DNA of 64,000 nt from an uncultured Chloroflexota bacterium. Its GTDB lineage: Bacteria; Chloroflexota; Chloroflexia; Thermomicrobiales; UBA6265. Each line of letters begins with the position of its first letter. Position 1 is the stretch's first letter. Of the stretch, positions 41,801 through 50,765 are shown in pieces. The stretch covers positions 21,866 to 85,865 of the forward strand of contig CALGSZ010000131.1 of assembly GCA_937901745.1 (NCBI GenBank). Direction: 5' to 3'. Under the pieces are notes generated by a model. It was not told the DNA's origin. It made no database searches and was given only the letters and a program-made list of their open reading frames with translations. The position numbers were made by a program, and so were the translations under genes.

Positions 41801-43684
41801 CTATATCTCCCGGAACTCCCCTTCAATTGTGTCGTCCGGGGGAGGACCGCCCTCGTCGCGGCCCGTTCCGGCGGTGGCGCCAGCCGCGACCGCTTGCCCG
41901 GCCTCCTGCAGCGCGCGGTCGAGTGCCTCGAGCGCCGGCCGCACGGCAGCCGCGTCTCGGCGGTCCAACGCCTGCCGGATCTCCTGGATGCGGTTCTCGA
42001 TCTCCAACTTCAGCGCGCTCGGCACGCGGTCACCCTGCTCGCGGAGGAACCGATCGGCGCCATAGGCAGTGTTGTCGGCGCGGTTCATCAGCTCCGCCTC
42101 CTCGCGGCGACGCCGGTCCTCCTCCGCGCGCTGCTCCGCCTCGCGGATCATGCGCTGGATCTCGGCCTCGCTCAAGCCGCTCGAGGGCTGGATGACGATC
42201 CGCTGCTCCTTGCCCGTCGCCAGGTCCTTCGCGGCCACGTTCAGGATGCCGTTCGCGTCGATGTCGAAGGTCACCTCGATCTGCGGCACGCCGCGCGGGG
42301 CCGGCGGAATCCCATCGAGGATGAAGCGACCCAGGCTCTTGTTGTCGGCCGCCATCGGGCGTTCGCCCTGCAGGACGTGGATCTCGACCTGCGGCTGGTT
42401 GTCCTCGGCGGTCGAGAAGATCTCGCTCTTCCGGGTCGGGATCGTCGTGTTGCGCGGGATGAGGACCGTCATCACGCCGCCCTTGGTCTCCACGCCGAGG
42501 GAGAGCGGGGTAACATCGAGGAGCAGCACGTCCTTGACCTCGCCCCGCAGGACGCCGGCCTGGATCGCGGCGCCGATCGCCACGACCTCATCAGGATTCA
42601 CGCCCTTGTGCGGCTCCTTGCCGTTGAAGAGCCGGCGAACCAGGTCCTGGACGGCGGGCATGCGGGTCTGGCCGCCGACGAGCACCACCTCGTCAATGTC
42701 CGCGGGCTGCAGCTTGGCATCCTGAAGCGCGCGCATCACCGGATTGCGCGTGCGCTCGATCAGGTCATGGGTCAACTGCTCGAGCTTGGCTCGCGTCAGC
42801 GTGAGCTGGAGGTGCTTCGGCCCGCTCGCGTCGGCGGTGATGAACGGGAGATTGATCTCCGTCGTCTGCGTCGTGGAAAGCTCGATCTTCGCCTTCTCCG
42901 CCGCCTCCCGGATCCGCTGCAGCGCGATGCGGTCCTTGCTGACATCAATGCCTTCCTGGCGCCGGAACTCTTCGATGATCCAGTCCATGATCGCGCGGTC
43001 GAAGTCGTCACCGCCGAGGTAGGTGTCACCGGCGGTCGCCAGCACCTCGACCACGCCTTCACCGACGCGGAGGATCGAGATATCGAACGTGCCGCCGCCG
43101 AGGTCGTAGACGGCGATCTCCTCGTCCGTCTTCTTGTCCAGCCCGTAGGCGAGCGAAGCGGCAGTCGGCTCGTTGATGATTCGCAGCACCTCAAGGCCGG
43201 CGATCTGCCCGGCGTCCTTCGTCGCTTGCCGCTGCGCGTCGTTGAAGTAGGCGGGGACGGTGATGACTGCCTGCGTGACCGGCTCGCCGAGCTTTGCCTC
43301 GGCGTCCGCCTTCAGCTTCTGCAGGATCATCGCCGAAATCTCGGGCGGGCTGTATTCGCGACCGCCCATCACGACGCGCACGTCGCCGTTCGGCGCCCGC
43401 GTCACCTTGTACGGGACGCGCTTGATCGTCTCCTGCACCTCCGGGTCATCGAACTTACGACCCATGAAGCGCTTGATCGAGAAGATCGTGTTTTCCGGGT
43501 TGGTGATCGCTTGCCGCCGCGCGAGGCGCCCAACCAGCCGCTCGCCCGTCTTCGGGTTGACCGCGACGACCGACGGAGTGACGCGCTCCCCCTCCGCGTT
43601 CTCGAGCACGACTGGCTCTCCGCCCTCGAGGACGGCCATAACCGAGTTCGTGGTTCCTAAGTCGATTCCGATTACGCGTGCCAT
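41801..43684 (-). CDS. dnaK: Chaperone protein DnaK (Hsp70)
   Basis: ATP-driven folding chaperone, 627 residues. The ATPase domain starts ARVIGIDLGTTNSVMAVLEGG and contains VPAYFNDAQRQATKDAG, IINEPTAASLAYGLD, the DLGGGTFDIS phosphate loop and VLVGGQTRMPAVQ; the linker is VLLLDVTPLSLG-preceded DVLLLD; the substrate domain begins LSLGVETKGGV; a lid and a Gly-rich tail with an acidic end (EGEFREI) follow. ATG at 43684 after AAAGGAGGGG. First gene of dnaK-dnaJ-cbpM. No grpE lies in the operon. Confidence 0.97.
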   Translation of the reverse strand: MARVIGIDLGTTNSVMAVLEGGEPVVLENAEGERVTPSVVAVNPKTGERLVGRLARRQAITNPENTIFSIKRFMGRKFDDPEVQETIKRVPYKVTRAPNGDVRVVMGGREYSPPEISAMILQKLKADAEAKLGEPVTQAVITVPAYFNDAQRQATKDAGQIAGLEVLRIINEPTAASLAYGLDKKTDEEIAVYDLGGGTFDISILRVGEGVVEVLATAGDTYLGGDDFDRAIMDWIIEEFRRQEGIDVSKDRIALQRIREAAEKAKIELSTTQTTEINLPFITADASGPKHLQLTLTRAKLEQLTHDLIERTRNPVMRALQDAKLQPADIDEVVLVGGQTRMPAVQDLVRRLFNGKEPHKGVNPDEVVAIGAAIQAGVLRGEVKDVLLLDVTPLSLGVETKGGVMTVLIPRNTTIPTRKSEIFSTAEDNQPQVEIHVLQGERPMAADNKSLGRFILDGIPPAPRGVPQIEVTFDIDANGILNVAAKDLATGKEQRIVIQPSSGLSEAEIQRMIREAEQRAEEDRRRREEAELMNRADNTAYGADRFLREQGDRVPSALKLEIENRIQEIRQALDRRDAAAVRPALEALDRALQEAGQAVAAGATAGTGRDEGGPPPDDTIEGEFREI

Positions 43685-44411
43685 CGATGCCCCTCCTTTG
43701 AAAGCGTCGCCTTACCGTGCCTCTGACCAAGACCTGCTAAGTCTGACTTCCGTCACCATCCTGCCCGCATGCGGTCGAGCACGCCGGGCGCTCCGTCGCT
43801 CAGGATGACCGGGACGGCGGTTTGCTCCCGCGCGGCCTGACAGACGATGCCAAGCAGGTTTCGTGCCCTTCCGACCGCCCGCTCCGGTAGATCGCCGGGC
43901 GGCGACTCGACACGGCACTATCCGGCGCTTTGCCCGGTTCGGCGCGGGGACGCTCTCCCCGCGATCCATTGCCGATTTCCGATGCGAGGGAGGTGACGGG
44001 ACCCTGCCCAGCGGAGACCAATCGCCATGGCGAGTGCCCAGTTTCCTGATTGGCCGCCGCACTTGACGACTAGACATAATAATACATGCTGTCAAGCGGG
44101 TTGTCTCGTCTCGCGGCGCGGAATTCGCTGTCAATCAGTCGCCTCGAGCCCGCTCGTGGGAAGCCGGCATTCGTGCCGCAGAGGCGCGGCGCGTATGCAT
44201 CCGTTACCTCGATGGCTGACGTAGTCTTAATTAGTGAACGGAGCGGAGCGCCCTGCCGTTGGTCGGGCGAACGATCACGGAAGGGCGCTAGGCCGGCGGG
44301 CCCCGCTGGGCGCCTGAGCGTCGCCACGAACAGCGGGGGCGTTCAGCGAGGGCCGAGCCGAACAACGTATGTGGCCGCGCAGGGATACGGCGGAAGGAAA
44401 GGAGGTTTGGG
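43685..44411. other. Divergent regulatory region (727 bp) between dnaK and hsp20
   Basis: No gene seen. A short A+T-rich block (44061-44096) is framed by CTTGAC (44062-44067) and GTCAAG (44091-44096); on the minus strand this contains TTGACA facing dnaK. A second TTGACAGC copy on the minus strand is at 44134-44127. Likely holds the heat-shock promoters of both directions and perhaps an operator. No CIRCE element is visible. Confidence 0.5.
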
Positions 44412-44918
44412 ATGAGCGAGAAAACCCCTGTTCCGGCCAAGAGCGGTGAGGTTCGCGCCCGTCGGTGGGATCCGCTCGGTCTGCTTGCGGAGATGGAAGC
44501 CGAGATGGAGCGGCTCTGGAATGAGCGGTGGCCAATGGGCTCGCTCTTCGGCGGCCGGTTGGGCCGCGGGCTGAGTCAGAACGGCTTCGTGTGGGCTCCG
44601 CGAGCGGACGTCTTCGCCAAGAATGGCGATCTCGTCGTCAAGGTCGAACTCCCTGGCGTCAAGAAGGACGAGGTCGATGTCTCGATTGAGGGGGGCGACC
44701 TCGTAATTCGGGGCGAGCGCAAGGCGGAAGAGAAGGTCGAGGAGAAGGACTACTACCGCATGGAGCGCTCGTACGGCGCGTTCTATCGTCGGTGGCCGCT
44801 GCCAGAAGGCGTCGATCCGGACAAGGTCGAGGCCAGCTTCGAGGATGGCGTCCTGACCGTGCGCGTGCCGAAGGGCGCGGTGCAGGAGCCTGAGGCCAAG
44901 AAGATTCCGATCCGGTGA
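44412..44918 (+). CDS. Hsp20/alpha-crystallin family small heat-shock protein
   Basis: 168-residue holdase. An N-terminal arm (RRWDPLGLLAEMEAEMERLW) precedes the alpha-crystallin domain WAPRADVFAKNGDLVVKVEL through RVPKGAV; strand motifs KKDEVDVSIEGGDLVIRGER and YGAFYRRWPLPEGVD are typical of bacterial class A proteins. A C-terminal EAKKIPIR gives the IxI tail (IPI) used for oligomer contacts, which the other hsp20 lacks. ATG at 44412 after GGAAAGGAGG. Divergent from dnaK. Confidence 0.94.
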   Translation: MSEKTPVPAKSGEVRARRWDPLGLLAEMEAEMERLWNERWPMGSLFGGRLGRGLSQNGFVWAPRADVFAKNGDLVVKVELPGVKKDEVDVSIEGGDLVIRGERKAEEKVEEKDYYRMERSYGAFYRRWPLPEGVDPDKVEASFEDGVLTVRVPKGAVQEPEAKKIPIR

Positions 44919-45274
44919 GGACGCGCGGGCTTTGGAGGGTGGCCCGCTCGATCTGAGCTAGTTCGAGTCGGCAGCTAGGTTGCGCCGTATCCCGAGCCGG
45001 CACTGCCAGTGACGATCCAGCCGGCGATCGCACACTGGCGCAATGTCGACGCCAACAGCCGTGTCACGCTGACCGGCACGGTGCGCACTCCTGACGCGCG
45101 CCGGGCGTGACGGCTTTACGCCACCAGAGTCTCTAATCGCAGACAACGAAACGATCGCCCGTGCCGCGCCGCTCGAGAGCAGGTTGGCACGGGCTCCGCA
45201 TGCATGGAAGCAGTAACTAACGTGGGGTTGGCGCCCGCGAGGCGCATGGCGTGGTGTTGCGAAAGGAGAATGCG
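44919..45274. other. Intergenic region (356 bp) between hsp20 and ferritin-like genes
   Basis: Contains the possible BON-domain remnant listed separately; otherwise no promoter or gene I can support. Confidence 0.4.
45009..45110 (+). pseudogene. Possible BON-domain remnant
   Basis: A 33-codon reading frame from GTG 45009 to TGA 45110 gives a peptide whose end, SRVTLTGTVRTPDARRA, closely follows the BON-domain core (hydrophobic V-T-L-x-G-T-V then a charged helix start). Preceded by VTIQPAIAHWRNVDAN. No ribosome site, and the helix that should follow is cut by the stop, so this looks like a decayed fragment of an osmotically induced/OsmY-like gene. Short and therefore uncertain. Confidence 0.35.
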
Positions 45275-45712
45275 ATGTCGGCAGCAACGGATGTCCGGAC
45301 CGATCTGATCCAGGGATTGAGCGACGATCTGGCAGGCGAGTATCAGGCGATCATCAGCTATATCACTTACGCGGCGCTCGTCGGCGGGCCACACCGGCCG
45401 GAGCTTGCCGAATTCTTCCGCGCCGAGATTGCCGACGAACTGCGGCATGCTCAGTTCCTAGCGGACAAGATCGCGGCGCTCGGCGGGGAGCCGGCAGTGA
45501 CGCCGCGCCCGGTGACCGTGACGCGGGACACGCGGGAGATGCTCGAGCAGGTTCTCCAGGCCGAGGTGGAGACGATCGCCAACTATCGCCAGCGGATCGA
45601 GCAGGCGGAGGCGGCTGGCGACATCGGCCTGAAGGTGCGGCTGGAGGAGATCGTTGCCGATGAGACGACGCACAAGGAAGAGGTCGAGAAGATCCTTGCC
45701 ACCTGGCGCTAA
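45275..45712 (+). CDS. Ferritin-like / bacterioferritin-type protein
   Basis: 145-residue four-helix bundle with di-iron ligands in the ferritin order: Glu in LAGEYQAIISY, Glu and His in ADELRHAQFLADKI, Glu in LQAEVETIANYRQRI, and Glu and His in VADETTHKEEVEKIL. Probably oxidises and stores iron or detoxifies peroxide; the length is near that of bacterioferritin but the heme Met is not evident. ATG at 45275 follows AAAGGAG. Lies between hsp20 and the baeRF gene on the same strand (62 bp to the latter), giving a stress-type context. Confidence 0.88.
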   Translation: MSAATDVRTDLIQGLSDDLAGEYQAIISYITYAALVGGPHRPELAEFFRAEIADELRHAQFLADKIAALGGEPAVTPRPVTVTRDTREMLEQVLQAEVETIANYRQRIEQAEAAGDIGLKVRLEEIVADETTHKEEVEKILATWR

Positions 45713-45774
45713 AGCGGCGCGACCAGGGCGCGGCATGGGGGATCCCGCCTCGCCATCAGGGAGGAGTACAACGA

Positions 45775-47142
45775 ATGGCGACTGACCCGGTTGATCGGAT
45801 TCGGGCATTCGACAATATGACGCGGCTGGCGCTCGATCTCCCGCAGGCCCTGCCGCGCCTGGCCGCGCTGCCTCCCTCGCCGGAGGCGCCGTATCTGACC
45901 GTCAGTCTTGACTGGCGGCCGCTGGGCTCGCAACCCGGACGGCGGACGGAGCCGGAGCCGCAGCGCTCCGAGTTTCAGGACAAGTGGGCAGCGGCCGGAA
46001 CACCGCGTCGCCCCGGCCGCCAGTTTCTCGAGAACGAGCTACCAACGACGCTCAAGCGATTTCCGGAGCACAGTCCCGCCCGCAAGAGTCTGCGGGAAGA
46101 TGCTCGGCGCGTCATGGAGTTTCTCGACCAGGAGCTCGACCCGGCCGCGCACGGTGTCGTGATCGTCGCGTGCAACCACGCGGGGATCTTCGAGGCAGTC
46201 CCGCTCGACGTGCCCGTCGCCAATGAAGTCAGCGTCGGCCCAATCCCGTCGCTGCTGCGGCTCGTCCAAGCGGCCGAGGATTATCCGGCCTACGCGGTCG
46301 TCGTCGCCGATCAGCGCGAATCGGTCGTGTGGTTGTTCGAGCGGCAGGTTTGGGAGCGCAGTGTCTCGGTGGAGGCGGACGACTATCCTCGCCACCAGCA
46401 GCAGGGCGGTTGGTCGCAGCGGCGGTACCAGGCGCGGGCCGGCGAGCGCATCGAGCATGTTGCCAAGGCGATCGCGGAAGAGACGAAGCGCGCGTTCGAG
46501 GATTACGAAGAGGGAATCGACTATCTGATCCTTGCGGCGGCGGAGCCGATGCTCAGCGCGGTGCAGGCGGAGCTGCACGAGTCGGTCGCGAGCCGCGTGA
46601 TCGGTCAGATTCAGCTGCCAGCCAATGCTTCTGTCACTCAAGTTCTCGCCGAGGCGCAGCCGCTGGTGGAAGCCGCGGAGCGGAAGCGCGAGCTGGAGGC
46701 GGTGCAGACGGTGCGCGATGAGGTTGGCGCCAATGGCAAGGGGGTTGCCGGACCGGAGGCGACGCTGACGGCGCTCCAGACCGGGCAGGTCCTTAAGCTC
46801 GTCATGAACGACGACTTCCGCAGCGCGGGCTGGGCGGATTACAGCTTGTCGCTCTTCGGCACCGGGCTCGTGCCATCGCAGCACCCGGCTGGTGGCGACG
46901 TGGCGAACATCGTGCCGACCTCGCTGCACGACGAGTGCATCCGCCTGGCGATTCAGCAGGGCGCCGAGATCGAGATCGTCCGGACGATGCCACCGATCAA
47001 TTCGGCGGAGCTGGTGAACATCCCCGATGCCGGGCAAGGGCCGCCGCGAACCGAAGCGGCCCGGCTGCTCGATGAGATCGGCGGCATCGGCGCCGTGTTG
47101 CGTTTCGCGCTGGAGCAGAATCGGCCGACAGCGACGATGTAG
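45775..47142 (+). CDS. Bacterial eRF1-like protein (baeRF / VLRF1-type family)
   Basis: 455-residue protein with the layout of bacterial relatives of archaeal-eukaryotic release factor 1. An N-terminal alpha/beta region (GVVIVACNHAGIFEAVPL, YAVVVADQRESVVWLFE) precedes the key loop GGWSQRRYQARAGERI, which carries the Gln that corresponds to the catalytic Gln of eRF1/Vms1-type peptidyl-tRNA hydrolases. A KAIAEETKRAFEDY helix and an L7Ae/Pelota-like third domain (YLILAAAEPMLSAVQAEL and later ALQTGQVLKLVMNDDF) follow. Predicted to release or hydrolyse peptidyl-tRNA on stalled or resting ribosomes. ATG at 45775 after GGGAGGAG. The family assignment is from recognised motifs. Confidence 0.75.
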   Translation: MATDPVDRIRAFDNMTRLALDLPQALPRLAALPPSPEAPYLTVSLDWRPLGSQPGRRTEPEPQRSEFQDKWAAAGTPRRPGRQFLENELPTTLKRFPEHSPARKSLREDARRVMEFLDQELDPAAHGVVIVACNHAGIFEAVPLDVPVANEVSVGPIPSLLRLVQAAEDYPAYAVVVADQRESVVWLFERQVWERSVSVEADDYPRHQQQGGWSQRRYQARAGERIEHVAKAIAEETKRAFEDYEEGIDYLILAAAEPMLSAVQAELHESVASRVIGQIQLPANASVTQVLAEAQPLVEAAERKRELEAVQTVRDEVGANGKGVAGPEATLTALQTGQVLKLVMNDDFRSAGWADYSLSLFGTGLVPSQHPAGGDVANIVPTSLHDECIRLAIQQGAEIEIVRTMPPINSAELVNIPDAGQGPPRTEAARLLDEIGGIGAVLRFALEQNRPTATM

Positions 47143-47157
47143 CCGCTCGTCGCCGCG

Positions 47158-48069
47158 CTAGGTGCGGGCGCGAGGATCGAGGGCGTCGCGCAGACCGTCT
47201 CCCAGCGTGTTGAGCGAGAGGACGGTGAGCACGAGCGCGCTCCCAGGCACGATAGCGAGCCACCAGGCGCGTTGGAGCTGCAGCTGGCCATCGCGCAGCA
47301 TGTTGCCCCACGTGGGAGTCTCGGGATGGACGCCGGCGCCCAAGAAGGAGAGGGACGCCTCCGAGATGATGGCGAAGGCGATGACGAAGGTGCACTGCAC
47401 GATCAGCGGGGAGAGCGCGTTGGCGAAGATGTAGCGCCGGAGAATCGCCGCGTCGCGCAGCCCGATGGCGCGGGCGGACTCGACATACGGCTGGTGACGC
47501 AGGACGAGCGTGGAGCCGCGCACGAGGCGCGCGATGCTCGGCGTGTAGACGACGACCAGCGCGATGAAGACGTTGAGCGCTCCGGGGCCCAGGCTCGCCA
47601 TGATCGCGATCGCGAGCAGAATGCTGGGGAAGGCCATCAGGCCGTCCATCGTCCGCATGATCCAGCTATCAAGACGGTCGTAATAGCCGGAGATGAGGCC
47701 GAGCACCGAGCCGAGCAGGGCCGAGGCGACGGTGACGGTGACGCCGATCAAGAGCGAGACGCGCGCGCCATGGATGACGCGGCTGAGCACGTCCCGTCCG
47801 AAGGCATCGGTGCCGAGCGGATGCTCGCTTGAGGGGCCCTGGAGGCGGACCGTCGGATCGACGTAGGTCGGGTCCTGCGGGGCGAGTACGTCGGCGAAGA
47901 TCGCAACCAACGCGATCAGCAGGATCAGCACGGCGCTGGCGACCGCGACGGGATTGCTCGCCAAGACGCGCACCCAGTACCAGCGGGACGACGGCGTGAT
48001 ACTGGACAGGAGCCCACGCCGCCTCGGGGCCGCCGCGCGCGGCAGGGCTTGGGCCTCAGTCGCCGCCAT
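47158..48069 (-). CDS. Dipeptide/oligopeptide ABC transporter permease (DppC-like)
   Basis: 303-residue membrane subunit. N-terminal cytosolic tail and first helix (NPVAVASAVLILLIALVAIFADVLAP), a periplasmic loop with HPLGTDAFGRDVLSRVIHGARVSL (DppC hallmark), then five helices and the EAA-type loop ESARAIGLRDAAILRRYIF. ATG at 48069, after GAGGG, overlaps the end of dppB by 14 bp. Convergent with the baeRF gene. The ATPase subunits DppD/DppF are not in this cluster. Confidence 0.92.
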   Translation of the reverse strand: MAATEAQALPRAAAPRRRGLLSSITPSSRWYWVRVLASNPVAVASAVLILLIALVAIFADVLAPQDPTYVDPTVRLQGPSSEHPLGTDAFGRDVLSRVIHGARVSLLIGVTVTVASALLGSVLGLISGYYDRLDSWIMRTMDGLMAFPSILLAIAIMASLGPGALNVFIALVVVYTPSIARLVRGSTLVLRHQPYVESARAIGLRDAAILRRYIFANALSPLIVQCTFVIAFAIISEASLSFLGAGVHPETPTWGNMLRDGQLQLQRAWWLAIVPGSALVLTVLSLNTLGDGLRDALDPRART

Positions 48070-49006
48070 AGCGCACCCTCGGATCGATATAGACGTAGAG
48101 GATGTCAACTAGCAAATTGACGAGCACGTAGCTCGCCGCGATGATCATCACCGCCCCCTGGATGACCGGGTAATCGCGCCGGGCGATGCTCTGCACGACC
48201 AGCCGGCCCATGCCGGGGATGGTGAACACGGTCTCGGTGACGACAGCCCCGCCGAGGAGCGCACCCAAAGATTGCCCGATGACCGTGATCGCTGGGATGA
48301 GCGCGTTGCGGAGCGCGTGCCGCGTGACAACCGAGCGGAAGGGCACGCCCTTGGCGAGCGCGGTGCGCACGTAATCCTCGCGCATGACATCGAGCATGCT
48401 GGAGCGGACGAGGCGCGCTAGGAGACCAGCCGAGGAGAACCCAAGCGCGAATGCCGGCATCGCCATCGCCTTGAAGTGCCCCCCCGGATCCTTGGTGATC
48501 TCGACGAAGCCGCCGGAAGGCAGCCAGCGCAGCACGACGGCGAAGAGCAAGATCAGCAGGATGCCGAGGAAGAACGTCGGGATGGCGGCGCCGCTGATTG
48601 ACATCAACATCAGCGCGCGGTCGAGCAGCGAGTTGCGGCGCACGGCCGCGATGACGCCGGCCGGCACGCCGATGACGATCTCGATCAGTAGGGCGTAGAC
48701 CGTCAGCAGGAGCGTCGGCTGAGCGCGATCTTTGAGCGCGGTGGTGACTGACTCGCCGATGAAGAGCGACTGGCCGAAGTCGAGCTGGAGAACGCCGACG
48801 AACCAGTTGACGAACTGGACGGGCAGCGGCTTGTTGAGACCCAGCTGGTCGCGTAGCTGCTCGATCTGGTCCGGCGTCGCACTCTGGCCGAGGATGACCG
48901 CCGCTGGGTCGCCCGGCGTGAGGTGCACGAGGGCGAAGACGACCACCCCGACGACCAGCATCACGGGGATGAGCATCAGGAGCCGGCGAATGATGTAAGC
49001 CGTCAC
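48056..49006 (-). CDS. Dipeptide/oligopeptide ABC transporter permease (DppB-like)
   Basis: 316-residue membrane subunit. First helix IIRRLLMLIPVMLVVGVVVFAL, then HLTPGDPAAVILGQ and the periplasmic GLNKPLPVQFVNW segment diagnostic of DppB/OppB. EAA-type loop is EDYVRTALAKGVPFRSVVTRHALRN. Follows the binding protein gene by 73 bp and is translationally coupled to dppC. Confidence 0.93.
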   Translation of the reverse strand: MTAYIIRRLLMLIPVMLVVGVVVFALVHLTPGDPAAVILGQSATPDQIEQLRDQLGLNKPLPVQFVNWFVGVLQLDFGQSLFIGESVTTALKDRAQPTLLLTVYALLIEIVIGVPAGVIAAVRRNSLLDRALMLMSISGAAIPTFFLGILLILLFAVVLRWLPSGGFVEITKDPGGHFKAMAMPAFALGFSSAGLLARLVRSSMLDVMREDYVRTALAKGVPFRSVVTRHALRNALIPAITVIGQSLGALLGGAVVTETVFTIPGMGRLVVQSIARRDYPVIQGAVMIIAASYVLVNLLVDILYVYIDPRVRYGGD

Positions 49007-49079
49007 CGATTACCTCTGGGGATCGGTCGAGCCGGCAGGGCTGAGTCGCCCCGCCGGCTGCTGACCTCGTCGGATCGTG

Positions 49080-50765
49080 CTATTCGTTCAGCCAGAGGTT
49101 CCACCACGGCACGCCGCGCTCGACCTGGCTGACCCACCCGCCGACCTTGTCGGAGCGATATTCAGTGAGGCTGGAATCGCCGATCTTGATCGCCGGGATC
49201 TCCTTGTAGGCGTTCGCTTGAATCTGTTCCCAGATCGGGTAGCGGACCTCGAAATCGGCCTCGGCGAGCAGCTCCTCGGCGAGCCCGAGGCTCTCTTCGC
49301 TGTTCCACCAGCCGGGATAGATGTTCATCTGCCCGACGTAGGAGATTTGGCTGGGATCGGGCACGAAGCCGTGTGAAGTGACAAAGACGTCCCATTCGGC
49401 AGGATCGGCCCGCCGCTGCACGAGCGTCGCCCAGTCCATGACCTGGAGATCGACCTTGAAGCCGACCTCTTCCAGCTGCTGCTTGGCGACGGTCGCGTCG
49501 GCGTACATGTACGGGTATTCCTGCGTGGCCATGAAGCGAATGGGCGTCCCGTCGTAGCCGGCCTCTTCCAGCTTGGCCTTGGCGAGCTCGACGTCGTGGA
49601 TGTTGTAGAGCTCGATGCCAGCCTCCGTGTGCCAGGGCGTTTCCTTCATCATCAGCCCGGGATCGAGGCGGATGAACTCGGGGCTGCCCCAGGCGGCTAG
49701 GAGCATCGGCTCATGGTCGAGCGCGGCGCGGAACGCTTCCCGCAGCGTCAGGTTGGACATCAACGGCGACTGCCAGTTGAGGAAGAAGACGTCCCAGTTC
49801 GTCGGGTGCATGATCTCGGCGACGATCCCTGGCGCATCCTTGAGGATTTCGTACTGGTCGTTGCTGATGTTCATCGCGTAGTGATAGTCGCCAGCCTGCA
49901 TGCCCGCGATTCGGGCGGCCTCATCCGGCACCGGGATGAACTCGATTTGGTCGAGGTACTGATACTTGTGGCCGCCGTAGCCGTTCGGCTCACCGGGGAG
50001 CGCGGCGTACTCTTCGAAGCGCTCGAACCGGATGTAGCGGTCGGCCTGGCGCTCGACGAGCTTGTACGGGCCGGTGCCGATGCACGCCTCGTTGGGCTCC
50101 AGTGTCCCGGCGTCGATGACCGACTTGGGATAGATGACACAGGCCTGCGTGTTATGAGCCAGGGCGATCGCCAGCGTTCCGTACGGGCGATTCATCCGGA
50201 ACTCGATGGTGTAATCGTCGACCTTCACGAGCTCGTTCATCGCCTCGAAGAGACGCTTGCCGACGCCGCTGATCTGCCCCCAGCGGTTGACCGAGGCGAT
50301 GACGTCGTCGGCGGTCATCGTCTCCCCGTTGTGGAACGTGACGCCCTGGCGGAGCGTGATGGTGTGCGTCAGCTTGTCTTCGCTGATCGTGTGGGATTCG
50401 GCCAGCATTGGGATCGGCTGGTATTGGGTGTCGTAGGTGAAGAGGGTCTCGTACATGCAGTAGCCGATGAGTGCCGTGATCTCGGCCGTTGTCTGGTGCT
50501 CGTCCAGCGTGGGCGGCTCGCCGATCGTCGCGACGCGCAGCGTGCCACCGCGAACACCCGCGCCGGGATCGTCCTGCAGCAGGCGCCGCAAAGCCCGTGC
50601 CTGCGCGCGCCGTGGGCCGGTGACGCCATGCAGCGCCGCGGCCAGCGCCGTCGCGCCCAGACCGATCCCCGCGCCGCGCTTGACGAGCTCTCGGCGGGTT
50701 AGCTCGCGGTCTTCGACCTGAGCGAGCAAGCGAAGAAGGTCACGCTCCTGCCGTTCCTGGTCCAT
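49080..50765 (-). CDS. Peptide ABC transporter substrate-binding protein (SBP family 5), Tat signal
   Basis: 561-residue DppA/OppA-type binding protein. An extended n-region (MDQERQERDLLRLL) precedes LTRRELVKRGAGIGLG, a twin-arginine signal, and a cleavage region near ARA. The mature domain begins GGTLRVATIGEPPTLDEH and has LRQGVTFHNGETMTADDV and the late YPIWEQIQANAYKEIP common to family 5. ATG at 50765 follows GGGAGG; an upstream extension to 51020 crosses the palindromic control region and is unlikely. Heads the dpp operon; divergent from the SolA-like gene. May import dipeptides, opines or N-methylated amino acids. Confidence 0.9.
   Translation of the reverse strand: MDQERQERDLLRLLAQVEDRELTRRELVKRGAGIGLGATALAAALHGVTGPRRAQARALRRLLQDDPGAGVRGGTLRVATIGEPPTLDEHQTTAEITALIGYCMYETLFTYDTQYQPIPMLAESHTISEDKLTHTITLRQGVTFHNGETMTADDVIASVNRWGQISGVGKRLFEAMNELVKVDDYTIEFRMNRPYGTLAIALAHNTQACVIYPKSVIDAGTLEPNEACIGTGPYKLVERQADRYIRFERFEEYAALPGEPNGYGGHKYQYLDQIEFIPVPDEAARIAGMQAGDYHYAMNISNDQYEILKDAPGIVAEIMHPTNWDVFFLNWQSPLMSNLTLREAFRAALDHEPMLLAAWGSPEFIRLDPGLMMKETPWHTEAGIELYNIHDVELAKAKLEEAGYDGTPIRFMATQEYPYMYADATVAKQQLEEVGFKVDLQVMDWATLVQRRADPAEWDVFVTSHGFVPDPSQISYVGQMNIYPGWWNSEESLGLAEELLAEADFEVRYPIWEQIQANAYKEIPAIKIGDSSLTEYRSDKVGGWVSQVERGVPWWNLWLNE

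Noticed and set aside
41894..43660. Nearly 590-codon frame opposite dnaK
   Set aside because: Mirror of dnaK codon bias; no recognised motif or ribosome site.
44061..44096. Canonical HAIR (HspR) or CIRCE (HrcA) operator upstream of dnaK
   Set aside because: The half-site CTTGAC differs from CTTGAGT and the spacing is 23 bp; no TTAGCACTC repeat. Kept only as a possible regulator site.
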